Below are positions 11,303 to 24,345 of a stretch of 64,000 nt of DNA, in pieces (within the stretch, counting starts at the first letter, position 1; the number at the start of each line of letters is the position of its first letter). A program made the position numbers and the translations under genes. The notes below the pieces were generated by a model that searched no databases, was not told where the DNA came from, and worked only from the letters and a program-made list of their open reading frames with translations. Source of the stretch: Caprella mutica (Eukaryota > Arthropoda > Malacostraca > Amphipoda > Caprellidae). The stretch covers positions 393,546-457,545 of the forward strand of contig CANNZV010000117.1 in NCBI GenBank assembly GCA_947561585.1, given 5' to 3'.

Positions 11303-13096
11303 TTCAATAGCTGCTAATAATTTATGCAGTGAAGATATACGTTGGATTTTAATTTAAAATCAAGGGGGAAATTTATTAATTTTCCCCAGCAAATTCAATC
11401 GATTTTTCAATATCGTTAACTTGCAACGAACAATTGAAGTTATTTCGAACAGTTTTTTTTATTATATTATATCTTATCCCCATTTTGGCTTGCAGAATGT
11501 GATTCTCCAGTCGGTAAGTAAGGAGAATAGGAGTAGCTTTATTGCCGTCACAAGCTACAGTCCCTCTTTTTGAGAAGTAATTTTAGAAAGAGTTCCTGCG
11601 AATGCTACTACATTGGTGTCAGTGCTCTTAAATGCAGAAAAGCTACGCAGTGACATTGTCTATGTATCATCGTTAGAAGAAGAAATTGAACAACTGATTG
11701 CCAAAACTTTTAAAATATCTACTAGTATTAATCAAGATGGAATTATTTATTAATTCAGTAATAGATTCAGTAATTTTAAATGCTTTATAAATAAAAAAAG
11801 TTCTCCTATATTTGATTGTGTCAAATTATTTAAAATTTACTCTTAATTTTCAGTTGGAACGAGTTGATGGTGAATGGAATATACGATAGTTCTATTTGGA
11901 CAATGAAATGTTAGAAAGGCGTCCTATACACATGTATACATTAATTAAAGAAATCAAGTAACTACATCTTAGTTAAAATTTACATTGGTGAATAAATTCA
12001 GTGCATCAAGAAAATGCTGTAAAGAAGATTATAATTTCATTTCATCATGATCTAAATTCTAAAATAATAATAAAGTTAATTGGGCCATAGGTGTGAAATT
12101 ATGCTATGGCAAATAAGTATAAGAAATAATCAAATAGAAAAATGTAGAATTTACTTTCATGTGAAAGTATGATGTGGTCAATAATATTTACACAATCAAA
12201 GTAGAGACTAACAATATTAGACATCATAATTTCTACCAATTTTTTGAGATCAATTACTTTTGATAAGTAAAAACGATTTTGTCGCGTAAACTTGTAGTTA
12301 TTAAATTTTCATACCTGAGTATTATTTGAAGTTAATTATTTTGTGACTTTGAAATAAAGCAGTTTTGAGATTTCTCTCCTGCTCAGAGGTCGTGGTTTAG
12401 AGAAGCTTTTAAAAATGATAAGTACTAGTCTTATTACATTGAGAGAGTTAGTAAATCTTTCCCATACATGGTTCACAGATTAGATAGGCGCTAATAGAGT
12501 TTTTTCTATGAATCGTTTCCTGTGGCTAGCTTTATAGAAATAATAAGCTTCGGATGTTTCGTACTTCTTGACAGTTTTAAAATGAGTTCTTTCTTCTCTG
12601 TCATAGAATAATGAGGTTAGTAGGAAATATGGGAGGAATTATTTTCGAATTGGTCAGTTCATAATAGCTGCGGCTAAAATTAGAGGCTCTCCAGGTGGTT
12701 ACAGTCCTATTAGTGACATTGAATTTGAACAAAATGAAATTTAATTTGATCAAATTTTAATTTGATCAAAGAAAATATTTTATCATTCCGATACTTCACA
12801 TTCTACTAACAATTTAACACACTGAATCGTTTCAACATTTTTTTTTAACGTTTTAGAAATTTTTATAATCAATTTTTTTCTGTTTTTTTTTCCCGGATTT
12901 CTTTATTCTTATTTTTCTGTTATTTATACTTCTGCATACGGACAATTATTTTGGTCATGGAACTCTATCTTAAATATTACAGCTTAATATGTTACGTGGA
13001 ACTAACAGACAAATAAACATCCGGATAATTTACGAAAGTTGAAAATATGATTAAAAAAAGTACAGATAATCATCACCTGTGGTGTAGTTCCCGGTG
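11303..13096. other. AT-rich intergenic stretch
   Basis: No gene or repeat of note recognised, apart from short AT-rich direct duplications near 12720-12770. Confidence 0.4.
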
Positions 13097-13112
13097 CTTA
13101 AATATGGTGTAC

Positions 13113-13220
13113 GGACAACTGCCAAGCGGACAACTGCCATAGTGGACAAACTGCCAAGCGGACAACTGCCATAGTGGACAACTGTCATGCGACAAACTGC
13201 CATGTGGACAACTGCCATGC
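13113..13220. repeat. 15-bp minisatellite, left arm of element A
   Basis: About seven units of GACAACTGCCAAGCG/GACAACTGCCATAGTG type with 15-16 bp period. It is inverted relative to the array at 14292-14700. Confidence 0.9.
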
Positions 13221-14291
13221 AATATATTATAATTTTATATTTGGTGAATTGCAATGAACTTGTAAACTTAACCTTTCATGGAATTAATTTGATGTGAAGT
13301 ATATTATTATCTTAACCTGAAAATTAAGTATAATATTAATTATATTGTCCGAAATTATGCATAAAGGAGTATAAAAATAAATATTAACAGTAGATTCAGA
13401 ATTTGAAGTTGAAGTTTACTAAATTCATTTTTTTTAAATCATATTTAACCCAATTAGCTCCTTAAACAATCAAATGGTTGACAAGAAGTGGAAAATCTAC
13501 AGATGCAAAACTTTCTTTTCAAACATTTCAAAATACAAAGAATAGTACAAACACAAGCTTTACAGGTTAAAATTTCCAGTGAGTGTGATTTTGCAAGAAT
13601 TTTCATTGGGTTAATTCATATTTTCTATTTGTAAAAACAAACTTTTCTGTTAGTTTCAGGATTAGAAACTGAAGTGGTATTTATCTTATTTCTATGTTTA
13701 AAAAAATTCTTACAAAGAACACTTTACTCAGTAACTTTGAAATTTGAATTGTTTCTATAGCTCCCACCGATCAGAAACATGTCTTATCAATATTTGAAAA
13801 GTGTCAAAATATGAGAATAGTTATTACTGAAATATATTTTATTAAATTTGTTATTATACTAATAACAAATCAACATTTTTAAATAATTCATATATGCCCA
13901 GTGTTGTTTGAAAGCAACTCTAAAATAGTAAGATGCAAAATCACACTCACTGGAAATTTTAACCTGTAAAACTTATCTTTGTAGTATTCTTTGTATTCTG
14001 AAATGTTTGAAAAAAAACTTATGTATCTATAGATTTCAATCTTTTTGTCAACCACTTGATTATTTAAGGCGTAAAATGTGAAAGAAAATGATTGCAACAA
14101 AGAAAGAAATCTAGTATTACTTCAGTATTAATTTCAATGCTTCTTCATTCACAATTTCTTACTATACAATTAACATATTTATACTAAAATTTTAGGTTAA
14201 AATAATAATATACTTCACATCAAATTAATTCCAAGAAATGTTAGGTTTACAAGCGTATTGTAATTCACCCAAAATAAAATTATAATATATT

Positions 14292-14700
14292 GCATGGCAG
14301 TTGTTCGCATGACAGTTTGTTGCATGGCAGTTGTCCACCATGGCAGTTGTCCGCATAGCAGTTATCCGCATGGCAGTTGTCCACCATGGCAGTTGTCCGC
14401 ATAGCAGTTATCCGCATGGCAGTTGTCCACTATGGCAGTTGTCCACTATGGCAGTTGTCCAATATGGAAGTTGTCCGCATGGCAGTTTGTTGCATGGCAG
14501 TTTGTTACATGGCAGTTGTCCACTATGGCAGTTGTCCGCATAGCAGTTATCCGCATGGCAGTTGTCCGCATGGCAGTTGTCCGCATGGCAGTTATCCTTA
14601 TGGCAGTTATCCTTATGGCAGTTGTCCGCATGGCAGTTGTCCGCATGGCAGTTATCCTTATGGCAGTTATCCTTATGGCAGTTGTCCGCATGGCAGTTGT
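14292..14700. repeat. 15-bp minisatellite, right arm of element A
   Basis: About 27 units of GCATGGCAGTTGTCC with variants ending ATCCTTATG. Long open frames on both strands here are a by-product of a 15-bp period and are not genes. Confidence 0.93.
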
Positions 14701-14719
14701 CTTAGAGCCCTTAAATATT

Positions 14720-16400
14720 ACGTCAGGATTCAGTATCATAGGTTAAAATATTTGTTTAAATATAATTAGTGAAAGCTATATAACTAACTAATTAACTTAC
14801 TACTAATTATTATATATGTTGCTAATTTCTTAGGTAGTTTGTTGAGTATCGGAATGAAAAAAATCTTAGATTAAGTTCAATTAGATATACTAAATTTCAT
14901 TTGGATAAAATTCAATTTCACAAAGGTTCAAGTTGAAACTCACTAGGATCAAGTTCTATTCCATTTGGATCTTTTGACTTTTTTTTCGATTTTATCAGAT
15001 TTAGAAATAAAATCTTTATGCATAATAGAGCTCCACCTCATTGATTAAAAACTGTCAGACAGTGACTGAATGGAAAGTTTCCGAACAGGTGGATTGGCAG
15101 AGGTTCAGATGGCGACATGAACATTAAATAGCCACCAAAATCATATGATTTCATACCTGTGATTTCTTTCTATATAGGGATTCATCTTGATGCTATAGCA
15201 AAGTCATTCTTACCTCATCCAAGGGATAAAAAAAAACAGAAACATTCAAGCATTTGCTGAAGAATAGAAGTAACCTTGAAAATGTTGCATGTCACTATAT
15301 AGTTCAATTATTGCAGACAAGTCTGAAATTAGTTTAGCACTTGGCGCCAAACTGACATTTAACATATAGTAAGTCTAGTAGTAACATTTGAAAGTCTTGA
15401 GGTTGTTTTAAAATAAATCAAATTCAACATGAACCAATATTCATAGAAAGACAGACTAGTGAACAATGCTCATTTCATTAAATCAATTCAACATAATAAT
15501 ACTAACATAGAAATAATGGAAATAAATATTGCAACTGAAGAAATTATATATGTGGAAGTTATATGAAAACTGCCAGATCTATACAATTCTTAGTACTAAA
15601 ATATAACCTATAGTATATGACATATAAAAGAGAAATTAACCTAGTCTGTATAGTTTGTAATATATTTTAACTTGATTTGAAACCTATTCAAAATTACATA
15701 GATTTAATGCACAATTATTAGCAAATAAAAATAGTAATTCATACATGTAATAATGTTAATTTAATTGTTTTCAAAACAATTGAACAATTGCATTGTTAAC
15801 CTCGTTAAAAAATAATATATATGATATATCTATATTGCATGTAATAATAATGATTTAATTGTTGTCAGATTTATTTTATTAAAGTTAAAATCAATTAGAA
15901 ACAAATATCTGTTATATGCTTTAATTCAGCTTATTCAGTTATTACAATTACAATTATATTCATATTAAGTATTGCAATAATTATGTTATTTGTCATATTT
16001 AATTATTAATTGTAAGATTAGCAATAGATAGTATATTGCATTATTCTTTATACAAAAATGTATATAATAACGTGAATGGAAATAGTGTAAAATAGGTTTA
16101 TTGTTATTATATTAAAAGAAGTGCAACAACGTGTTCTGATTCACGCAGTAGTCATCTACAAGCTACATTAGCTGACATTTGATATTTTCATCTTAATTAT
16201 CTATTATATGTCAATAATTATTTAACAAGTGAGTTAATTATTTTCTATTGCGATACATACATTTTAAACAGAGCTCATAGCAACAGACTCTGGCACCTTG
16301 GTACAGTCATTCGCAATGTATAATCTAAACCACAGCAAAGAATACAATAGGCAGATTGTACAGTTACCATTGCTAAACAGTGGTGAGTGACTGTACTAGA
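14720..16400. other. AT-rich intergenic stretch upstream of the aldolase gene
   Basis: No gene recognised. Composition is very AT-rich from 15440 to 16100. Confidence 0.4.
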
Positions 16401-16409
16401 ATTACTGGA

Positions 16410-16736
16410 GGTGTGTGAGTTAACTCGCTCTCCCATTGGCTGTTCCTTTGAGTATCGTTCATGTGGTTAGGTTGACCTCGAGTGATTAGGTTTCTATTAT
16501 CTTTTATTAAGTATCTTATTATAATGATCAGGTCATGGAATTTTCCATAATCTTTTTATTTATTTAAATTAGTATGCATTCTTTTTAAATAAAATAGATG
16601 ATATTTGTTTGTTAATATTATATGTCTGCAGTAAATTAGAACGAATCATAAAAACATATGCATTTGTTATCGCTCGAGTCATTTGCTTCGTGGCAGTCGC
16701 TGTGAAAGGATACTGAGTGTCAGTGAAAATAACAAA
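16410..16736 (+). promoter_or_regulatory. probable aldolase promoter and non-coding exon 1
   Basis: An inverted CCAAT box (CCCATTGGCTG) lies at about 16432. Around 16660-16736 the sequence becomes less AT-rich and ends in a consensus donor, AACAAA|GTAAGT (GT at 16737). The aldolase start exon has an acceptor ending at 17797, 12 bases before the ATG, so an upstream leader exon is needed and this is the best candidate. The transcription start itself is not determined. Confidence 0.45.
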
Positions 16737-17809
16737 GTAAGTTTCTGTCTTTTATTAAATGTGAAAGTTTATCTAGTTTTCTTTAGTTTATTATAATTGC
16801 TATAACATTAACTTATGTTTTCATTTGTAGCTGTTGTCGTACCTTTAACTATACCTAGTCAGTAGTCTTATATTACCCTGGCTCTACGTACAGTTAACCA
16901 ATGATGTGTTTTTATTTCCATCTATCTATTGCTCAATAAAATATTGCTTGTCTTAGGTTAACCTTAACATATTTCACTTCTCTATTTAATGTCATAGCTT
17001 GACATTCTCTTCCATAACTGTCAATAGTCAGAATATAGTTTCCCAAGCGAATAAACTGGTTCTGTGCCACTGTTGCGGTGTGCCGGCTGATTTCTGGAGT
17101 CAAATGACGGTAGAAAATTTCACTAAAACAAGTTTACACTGACTGGTTTTCACTCAGTGTCTTATTAGCTATGATTAATACTCTTTTCTTAAGATTTTTT
17201 TAGTGTTTGTACATAATTTTTTATTAATAATTAAAACTGCCTGATTTTTATTAATTTTATTCAGATCAAATCTCAAATTACATTTGAATTCAACATCTAT
17301 ATTAACCTACCGCACAGGACTACCTAATCACAATATGTATGTGTTTTGTAATTTTTCTGATATGCTATCTTTTTCTTCTAATAGATAGCACTAACTTCCA
17401 CTCCGCATTCTTATCTCCTATATTATAGTTAAACTACCAAAGTACGATATTTATTATTAATTAATTAACATAAGATATGACGCACTTGTAACTTCTTCCT
17501 AATTATTGAATCTCGTTTTCATAAGTATTATTATTACTGATACTTTTAACATATAATAGGTATTAATTATTTAAACATTACAACTAATGGCATAAGTTAG
17601 GCTAATAAAGGTTATTCAATTACTGTTTTTTTCATGTACAAGAACTTGATTTTCTCCACGTAAACCAATGTTTTTCTCCATATTAATTAGAGTTTTTTCG
17701 ATGAAATTATTGTATGTCTCGATATAATTAATGTTTGTCTTGATATAAATGATGAATGTTTAGTTTTCAATATTGACATCTGTACCCCTTGTTCCAGACT
17801 CTCCTCAAG

Positions 17810-20800
17810 ATGACTACCTACTTCTCATACCCCTCTGCAGAGCTGCAGAAGGAGTTGTCTCGCATCGCCAACACCATCGTGAGGCCCGGTCACGGCATCC
17901 TGGCAGCCGATGAGTCCCCAGGTACCGTTGGTAAGAGGTTTGCCAGCATTGGGGCAGAGAACACAGAGGAGAACAGGAGGAAGTACAGACAACTGCTATT
18001 CACAACTGATAAGGTTTGGAGGCTATAAATTAATGTTTCTTTAGTTAGGTGTTTGATAATGTTAGTACATATTAATTATCAAATGATTTCCTTCTTTGTT
18101 AAAATCATTTAAAAAGTGATAAACAATTTTCGGTCCTGGCTGCTACATTAAATCCCAAATTCTACTTTTTAATATTAGAATCAACAGTTCAAAGTATATA
18201 TGCAAAAAAAATCTATATATTTTTAATCAAATTTAAATGGTCGGATCGATAGGGTTAAATGATTTATTGTAACTTAAACTTATTATATGCTCTGCTGAGT
18301 ATGTTGCTTCAATGAAATATCTCAATATTTATTCTATAGAAAAATATATTGAATGATTTCCATGGACATAACAGAAACTGAAAAATGAAGATGAAAATAA
18401 ATCAGGAAATAACATATAGCTAATATGAACACCAATTACATTTATTGATGTAGACATCTTTATTCGTATGTTTGATATTTTCTTTGAAAATCTTTAAACT
18501 TATTTGAAAGAATATTACCGTATATTGAAATTTATTTCATGTTTAACTATTCATAATTGAAATGTTTGATAAACTTAATGAAATATTTAACGATATTGAA
18601 TTATGAATCGACCTATTTACCAATTTTTCCTTTTCCAGGAGATTGGCCAGTACATCTCAGGTGTGATTCTCTACCACGAGACACTCTATCAAAAGGCTGA
18701 TGATGGAACTCCTTTCGTCAACCTTATCAAGAATCTGGGAATTGTCCCCGGTATTAAGGTTAGTTTACCTAAAGTAATTAATAAAGAAAGGAAAAGAAAA
18801 GTGTATTTGTATTAACTTTACTAATTGTAATGCTTGCTGATATTTTATAATGGGACTGGGTACACTTCGACAGTAATTATTTTGTAAAATTTTGATATAG
18901 CTAGCTACTAATAAAAAATTAGAAATCTGTGATTTTTAAATTAATATCATGCGGAGACTTTTCTTCGGTAGTACATCCTAGTTTTGCAATTTCTAGCAAT
19001 ATATTTATAATGTAGCTAAAAAAAATTTCCCACTCGCTTGTCTACTTCACAATAATGTTGATTTTTAGGCAGGTCATTATTAGTTTACCATTATTGAGTT
19101 AAAAATTCATCATATTCCTAATAGTTCAAAATTAGGCAATAAATAATCTATTTGTACCTAAATATGGCAGTCAATTAGCAAAGATGAGTAACCCCCCTGC
19201 CCCCCCACAGTTGGACAAAGGAGTCGTGCCCCTCATGGGCTCTGAAGGAGAAGTCACCACCCAGGGTCTGGACGATCTCAGCCAGAGGTGTGTCCAGTAC
19301 AAGAAAGATGGCTGTGATTTCGCCAAGTGGAGGTGGGTACAGTGATATCTGAAATGTTGTGGTAGCTCTTTTCTAAAGAAATGTTTACTGTTGCCTAAAT
19401 TCCATTCTTGTGATATGTTCAATACGTGTTGGTACAACGTCAAGTGAATCGATGAGCGATCTTTTATTTTTGTAGATTAGAATTTATCGAAATTGTCATA
19501 TAATTAAGATGAATAATAACTATTATGTATATCTAATTTTGATTCAATCACTTTTTTTGGTGAAGATTTGTAATTCGATAGTTTTAATAGTTAGATAGTA
19601 AGATAGTTTTAATCTTACATTTTTTTATTTCTTTTTCCAATTTGTCAGGATTTCGAAAAAATTGATTAATGCTTTCTATCGTTATTTTATATGTTCAATT
19701 CTCTAATTTTCGTTCATTTTGTTTTCAGATGCACTCTGAAGATTGGTGAGAACACTCCCAGTTACCAGGCTATCATGGAGAACGCTAATGTACTCGCCAG
19801 ATACGCTTCCATCTGCCAGATGAACGGACTTGTACCAATCGTCGAGCCTGAGGTGCGTTCTTAATATAGTAGAACTACTCTATAGTGAACTCCTATGTAA
19901 TGAATGAATTAGGATGTAACCCGTATAGTGAACAAATTTTTTTTATAGTGTGCTATGAATTGCTATAAGTTTTGGAAACTTATGGCAGACAAAAGAAAAC
20001 ATGTTCACAATCTTCATCCTAACTCATTCACTATAGATGAGTTTATTGTATAACTCTAACCCTGATTCACATCTTAAAAGTGTCAGATCTGAGTGCTTAT
20101 TGTCCTACTTAGAAGAACTGACACACATTCAATCTGACCAATTTTATCCTTTAGTTAGTTTAGTTAATATTAAACAAGTAGAAATAATTATAACCAAAAA
20201 TACAACTGTTCTGTTTTCCCAGGTACTCATGGATGGTGCTCACGATCTAGAGAGGGCCCAGAAGGTGACAGAAGTGGTCCTTGCCTTCACCTACAAAGCT
20301 CTCAATGATCACCATGTGTACCTAGAAGGCTCTCTCCTCAAACCTAACATGGTTCTGGCCGGCCAATCCTGTCCCGTTAAATATACTCCACAACAAGCTG
20401 CCGAGGTTGGTGATTTAGCTCAACTTTAAAGTTTTCTAATTACTAACCAGAAAGAAAAGTTCATTAATTTCGTCTTGAAAATTGTCTACGATATATCAGA
20501 ATTGGTTGAATAATATGTAATCAATATATTTTATCTTGTTCTTATGAACGGTAGGAGTGACCAAATGAATGGGTTGTTCAATTTATCATTGATTTTGTCA
20601 TAGTCGAAAAATTATTTCAAAATTATTCAAATTTTCTAAGCGCTTCTCACTTTTCTAAACTTATTTTTAATGGATAAATCTTTTTCAGGCCACTGTACTC
20701 GCACTATCCCGTACCGTCCCTCCCGCAATGCCCGGAATTTGCTTCTTGTCCGGCGGACAGAGTGAAGAGGAGGCCACAGTTCACCTGGACCAGATCAACA

Positions 20801-21437
20801 AGACCTCCATCGCCAAGAAGCCCTGGGCCCTTTCCTTCAGTTACGGTAGAGCTCTGCAAGCCTCTTGCATCAAGGTAAACCTTAAGCCAATGCTATTGAA
20901 AGTACTGATAATTATCTCTCACACTTGTAGGGTAACATTTATAGAGTACATTATGAATTATTGGTCAGTTTCAAATCTTCGGTCAGGTAAGAAAAATTGG
21001 TATACAGAATAAAAAATTGAATAAAAACTGTTATATAATTTTGCTTATATGACAGTAGAAGGTAAACCAACCGATAATTCTTAATTTACTCTGTGATATT
21101 TCTCTGTTTCGATGTATAATTGTGGTAATGTTTACATAGATAATAAACAGTCATTTTATCAATAAGCTTCATAACATGAAATAGGAATAATCTTAAATTT
21201 TATTTTAATAGAAATAGGACTCTTTTAAACAAACTATATTTTAAACCCCTATTTCCAATGATCACTTCCTATCCGCAGGCTTGGGGTGCATCAGACGCTA
21301 ACATCAAGACTGCCCAGGCTGAGCTCTTGAAGAGAGCCCGTGCCAACAGTGCCGCTAGTTTGGGTCAATACGCTGCAGGAACTGTTAGTGGAGTGGCCGG
21401 TCAGCAGGGACTTTTCGTCAAGAATCACCAGTACTAG
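17810..21437 (+). CDS. class I fructose-bisphosphate aldolase
   Basis: Glycolysis and gluconeogenesis: reversibly cleaves fructose 1,6-bisphosphate into glyceraldehyde 3-phosphate and dihydroxyacetone phosphate in the cytosol. Coding exons: 17810-18013, 18639-18758, 19211-19332, 19729-19852, 20223-20405, 20689-20874 and 21279-21437, all GT-AG and in phase, giving 365 aa, the usual insect length. Active-site residues are all present: D34 (GILAADES), K108, K147 (FAKWR), E188 (IVEPE), the Schiff-base lysine K230 (LLKPNM) and the C-terminal tyrosine (NHQY). The start follows an acceptor by 12 bases and gives the family N-terminus MTTYF. Intron 4 carries a family 2 MITE starting about a dozen bases after the donor; intron 6 carries a family 1 MITE. 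No break is seen, so the gene should be functional. Confidence 0.98.
19864..20051. mobile_element. palindromic MITE family 2, copy 3 (in aldolase intron 4)
   Basis: The left end ATAGTAGAACTACTCTATAG and a diverged complementary right end flank the internal TATAGTGAACAAAT and GCCATAAGTTT-type stem. It is more decayed than the copy at 4461. Confidence 0.75.
20943..21097. mobile_element. MITE family 1, copy 4 (in aldolase intron 6)
   Basis: A diverged copy: GAATTATTGGTCAGTTTC and ATCTTCGGTCAGG on the left, and ACCGATAATTCTTAATTTACTC on the right in family order. The loop is shorter than in other copies. Confidence 0.75.
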
Positions 21438-21637
21438 AACTTCAGAACTCAGACATTTTACGTAGATAGTGCTTGTTATTGATGGATAGGACGTAGCCGG
21501 GTCACAGGTTGATCATTTCTTCACTCTACCACTAACGTCAAATTTTATTTTGATACTTGTTCAGAAATTTGAGATATATATAGTATTTAAAAAATATAGC
21601 ATTGTTTTCTTTCTCCACATGAATTGATTTGATTGTA

Positions 21638-21643
21638 AATAAA
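21638..21643 (+). terminator. polyadenylation signal candidate for aldolase
   Basis: AATAAA about 200 bases after the stop at 21437, ahead of the convergent gene's stop codon at 21868. Confidence 0.5.
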
Positions 21644-21768
21644 ATTCAATGAATTTTAATTTGCAATTTCGTAGAAAAAAATTGCATCTGAAATATTAGT
21701 GAACATATTTTTCAACCAAATTATTATGAAAAGGTTATGCCAATAAATTAACAACTGTATAATTTAAA

Positions 21769-21774
21769 TTTATT
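21769..21774 (-). terminator. polyadenylation signal candidate for the cystinosin-like gene
   Basis: The plus-strand TTTATT is AATAAA on the minus strand, about 95 bases past the stop codon of the cystinosin-like gene. Confidence 0.45.
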
Positions 21775-21867
21775 GTTACCATTAAACTAGTACACGACAA
21801 AATTCACACATCTTAAATTGATTAACCTCTCAATAGAAGGTCTTCATCATATGATCTAAACAATAAT

Positions 21868-24345
21868 TTATTCTAGAATTGTGTAGAGTGGTCTAGAATT
21901 GCCTAGGATGGCTCTTTGAGCTAGAAGGAACAGGTCCGTCATGATGACAATAATGGGCAAGAAGAGGTTGGCCAGAATGGTAGGGTAGTAGAACTGCAGC
22001 AACTGAAAGTAGTAGGTCATCTTCAGCACCAGAAATATCAAAGCTGAGCTTGAGAACAACTCGAACAGGATGTATCTTTGACTCAACCCAGAGGCATCTT
22101 GGATGTGCTCTGCGTGAAGAATCTGAAAAGGAGAGATGTTTTCATATAATTTGTTGATTTGATAGCTTATAGTCAATTCCTTAAATGTGTTAAAATTATT
22201 ACCATTGCGATTTTTTTTTATAATTTTAACGTGTATTTTGGACATATTTCATATTGTTTTTCATTATTGCATTATTACCAGGATGTAAATATATAATAGT
22301 ATTATAGTAATTAGATTACTGTTATAGAATTAGATATGGTAAACGGGTTGATTTTATCTTTAAGTTATTTACCTCGTTTATTATTTTGCATTAAATAACG
22401 AGTTATGAGTATCTAAAATATGGAACTAAAATAACAGGTACTAACAAGAATAAATGTGTGGAAACGTAAGAAAGAAAAGTAATTAATTACAATAGAGATA
22501 ATTAATAATTATTACATATGGTTTTATTATGAGTCAGGAAATATGGAACAGTCCGATAACACGGACGTTTTTACGTTTAAATAATTTAACGTGACACTGA
22601 AAAGCATCAATATATGGCTAACTCTTGTATATCACATTTAATTGTCAATCACTTGTTAAGTAGTATATTATGTACATGTATATTGTAATTATGTTAGGTA
22701 ATACTAATTTCAGATCCAATATTGCTTCTATATATATTCTTATAACTTAATCTGAATAATACTATTGCTGATTATTGTAGTTACTGTGCAATAGACACCA
22801 CAAAAAATGCCTTTTTTATGTTTCTGTATTATAATAACTTCAAAACATGCCCCACAATAATTACAGATTTTATATGACCGGGGTTTAATAAGAGCGTGGC
22901 CTGCCTGTATATCATTAAAAAAAATATTCAGTTTTATTACTTTACTGTGACCATTATAAATATAGTACAAAATGAAGCATTTCGTGGAGGAATAATTATT
23001 GTCCGTAGACGAAATGTCCGTGCACGAAGTGGAACATATAATAATAATACTTTTACATAATATACCACAAGAGGTATACTTTGCAGTGTCAAAATTATTG
23101 GGAATTTTATATTAAATTTTTATTTCCAGAATAGGAAATAATATTTTACGAATATTCAAATATAAAATTTGCAAAAATTTAATACGATTGTATAATTTAA
23201 TCAATGTTCATATTTACCCAAACAAATAATGAAGAAATCTAATCAAGGTTATCATTATAACTTCAACTCACCTGAGCAACGTTCCTGTAGCTTATAATGG
23301 AAAGGAACAGGTAGAAGCAGACATCTTCTGTGATGAGGGCATAATCTTCATACCAACCGAGTGGTACGTTAGCAAGTCTGAGGTAAAGAACTGACAGGAG
23401 GTACAAAGCCATCAGAAACCAGCCTGCTAGGAGAGACACTGCACTTTGGGTGTGCAGCATGTACTTCCCATGGTACATTTTGGTCTGAACAGTCTGGAAT
23501 AATGAAAGAACAATTAAACATATATGATGTGAAATCTAACTTAATATTACACAATCAGAAATATATAAATTATGAAATTATATAGCGAAAACACAATACG
23601 TACACTCCTAAAAATACTTCAAAGATCTTACCTGAGCAATAAACAAAAGAAGTCCCATCATGGCATAAACACATTGGATTTTATGTACGGAAAAGTCTTC
23701 CAATACATGTCCATTAACATAGTCATTGACAGAGTTTCCATGCATATACCTAGAGACTGTGTAGATGAGGTATAGAGAGAATCCTTGGAGATTCAGGGCA
23801 ATGAACATTGAAGAAACTCCAGCCGTAGAACGCAAGCGATAGTTTCTGATTATCTGGAATACGATACTTAACAGGGATATTGATAGGTAAAACCCTTTGG
23901 CTGAGTAACGCACTAGACTTGATTCATTTGGATTGATAATGGTTACCCGTAGATGAGCTTCTGTGGTGATTTGAGATCCATTTAGTAGGTGTGCTTTGGC
24001 AAGCAATAATACACTGCCAGAGTTAAGGGGAGATATCTCCACATCATGTGACTTTTCTTGCGAATTTTTATCAACCGTCAAATTGGCAATTGGCAAAATT
24101 ATTCCCTCCGTTGATGTGAGGAACTGGAAGCGAATTGTTTCGTCAGGAATTTCGTTGAGGATCAATTTCACAGAGTCTGTATAGTTTTCCTGGTCTCCAA
24201 GAGGTAAAACTATATGTTGCGGGAAGAAGATAAAGCTAATTTTTTCACTATTATCCACTGGTTTCACAGATCTTATAGCACTTAATGGCGTGCATTTAGA
24301 ATAACTAAAGAAACACAGCAACAGGAGTAATAATTTCGGTGACAT
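21868..24345 (-). CDS. cystinosin-like (PQ-loop family) lysosomal membrane protein, divergent
   Basis: Three exons on the minus strand: 24345-23632, 23493-23272 and 22122-21868, all GT-AG and phase 0, giving 396 aa. The N-terminus MSPKLLLLLLCFF is a signal peptide. A luminal domain of about 130 residues follows, with N-glycosylation sequons at N54, N88, N122 and N140, then about seven hydrophobic helices. This layout, the length and the segment IIRNYRLRSTAGVS ... ALNLQGFSLYLIY match cystinosin, the proton-coupled cystine exporter of lysosomes. The two PQ motifs are altered: FQ at 163-164 and AQ at 311-312. The aspartate equivalent to human D305 is glutamate (E333). The C-terminus carries YTIL (392-395), a tyrosine sorting motif placed like the GYDQL signal of cystinosin. 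It could be a diverged paralogue with changed transport rather than the true orthologue. Confidence 0.8.

Larger units (their letters stand above)
13106..14709. mobile_element. fold-back element A with minisatellite ends (1604 bp)
   Basis: A giant inverted repeat. The left outer arm (13113-13220) is a tandem array of a 15-16 bp unit GACAACTGCCATGCG; the right outer arm (14292-14700) is the complement of the same unit, in more copies. Inside the arrays, 13221-13600 is complementary to 13935-14290 (about 80-90% by eye), leaving a loop of about 334 bp. The termini are GGTGTACG and, read inward from the right, GGCTCTAA. The 9-bp sequence CTTAAATAT is present on both sides (13097-13105 and 14710-14718) and looks like a target duplication. 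No coding capacity is seen. Structure and 9-bp duplication resemble Foldback/MULE elements. Confidence 0.85.

Noticed and set aside
23608..23631. Extension of the cystinosin-like exon 1 (VRSLKYF)
   Set aside because: It reads through the splice donor GTAAGA after codon 238; the next exon continues in phase.
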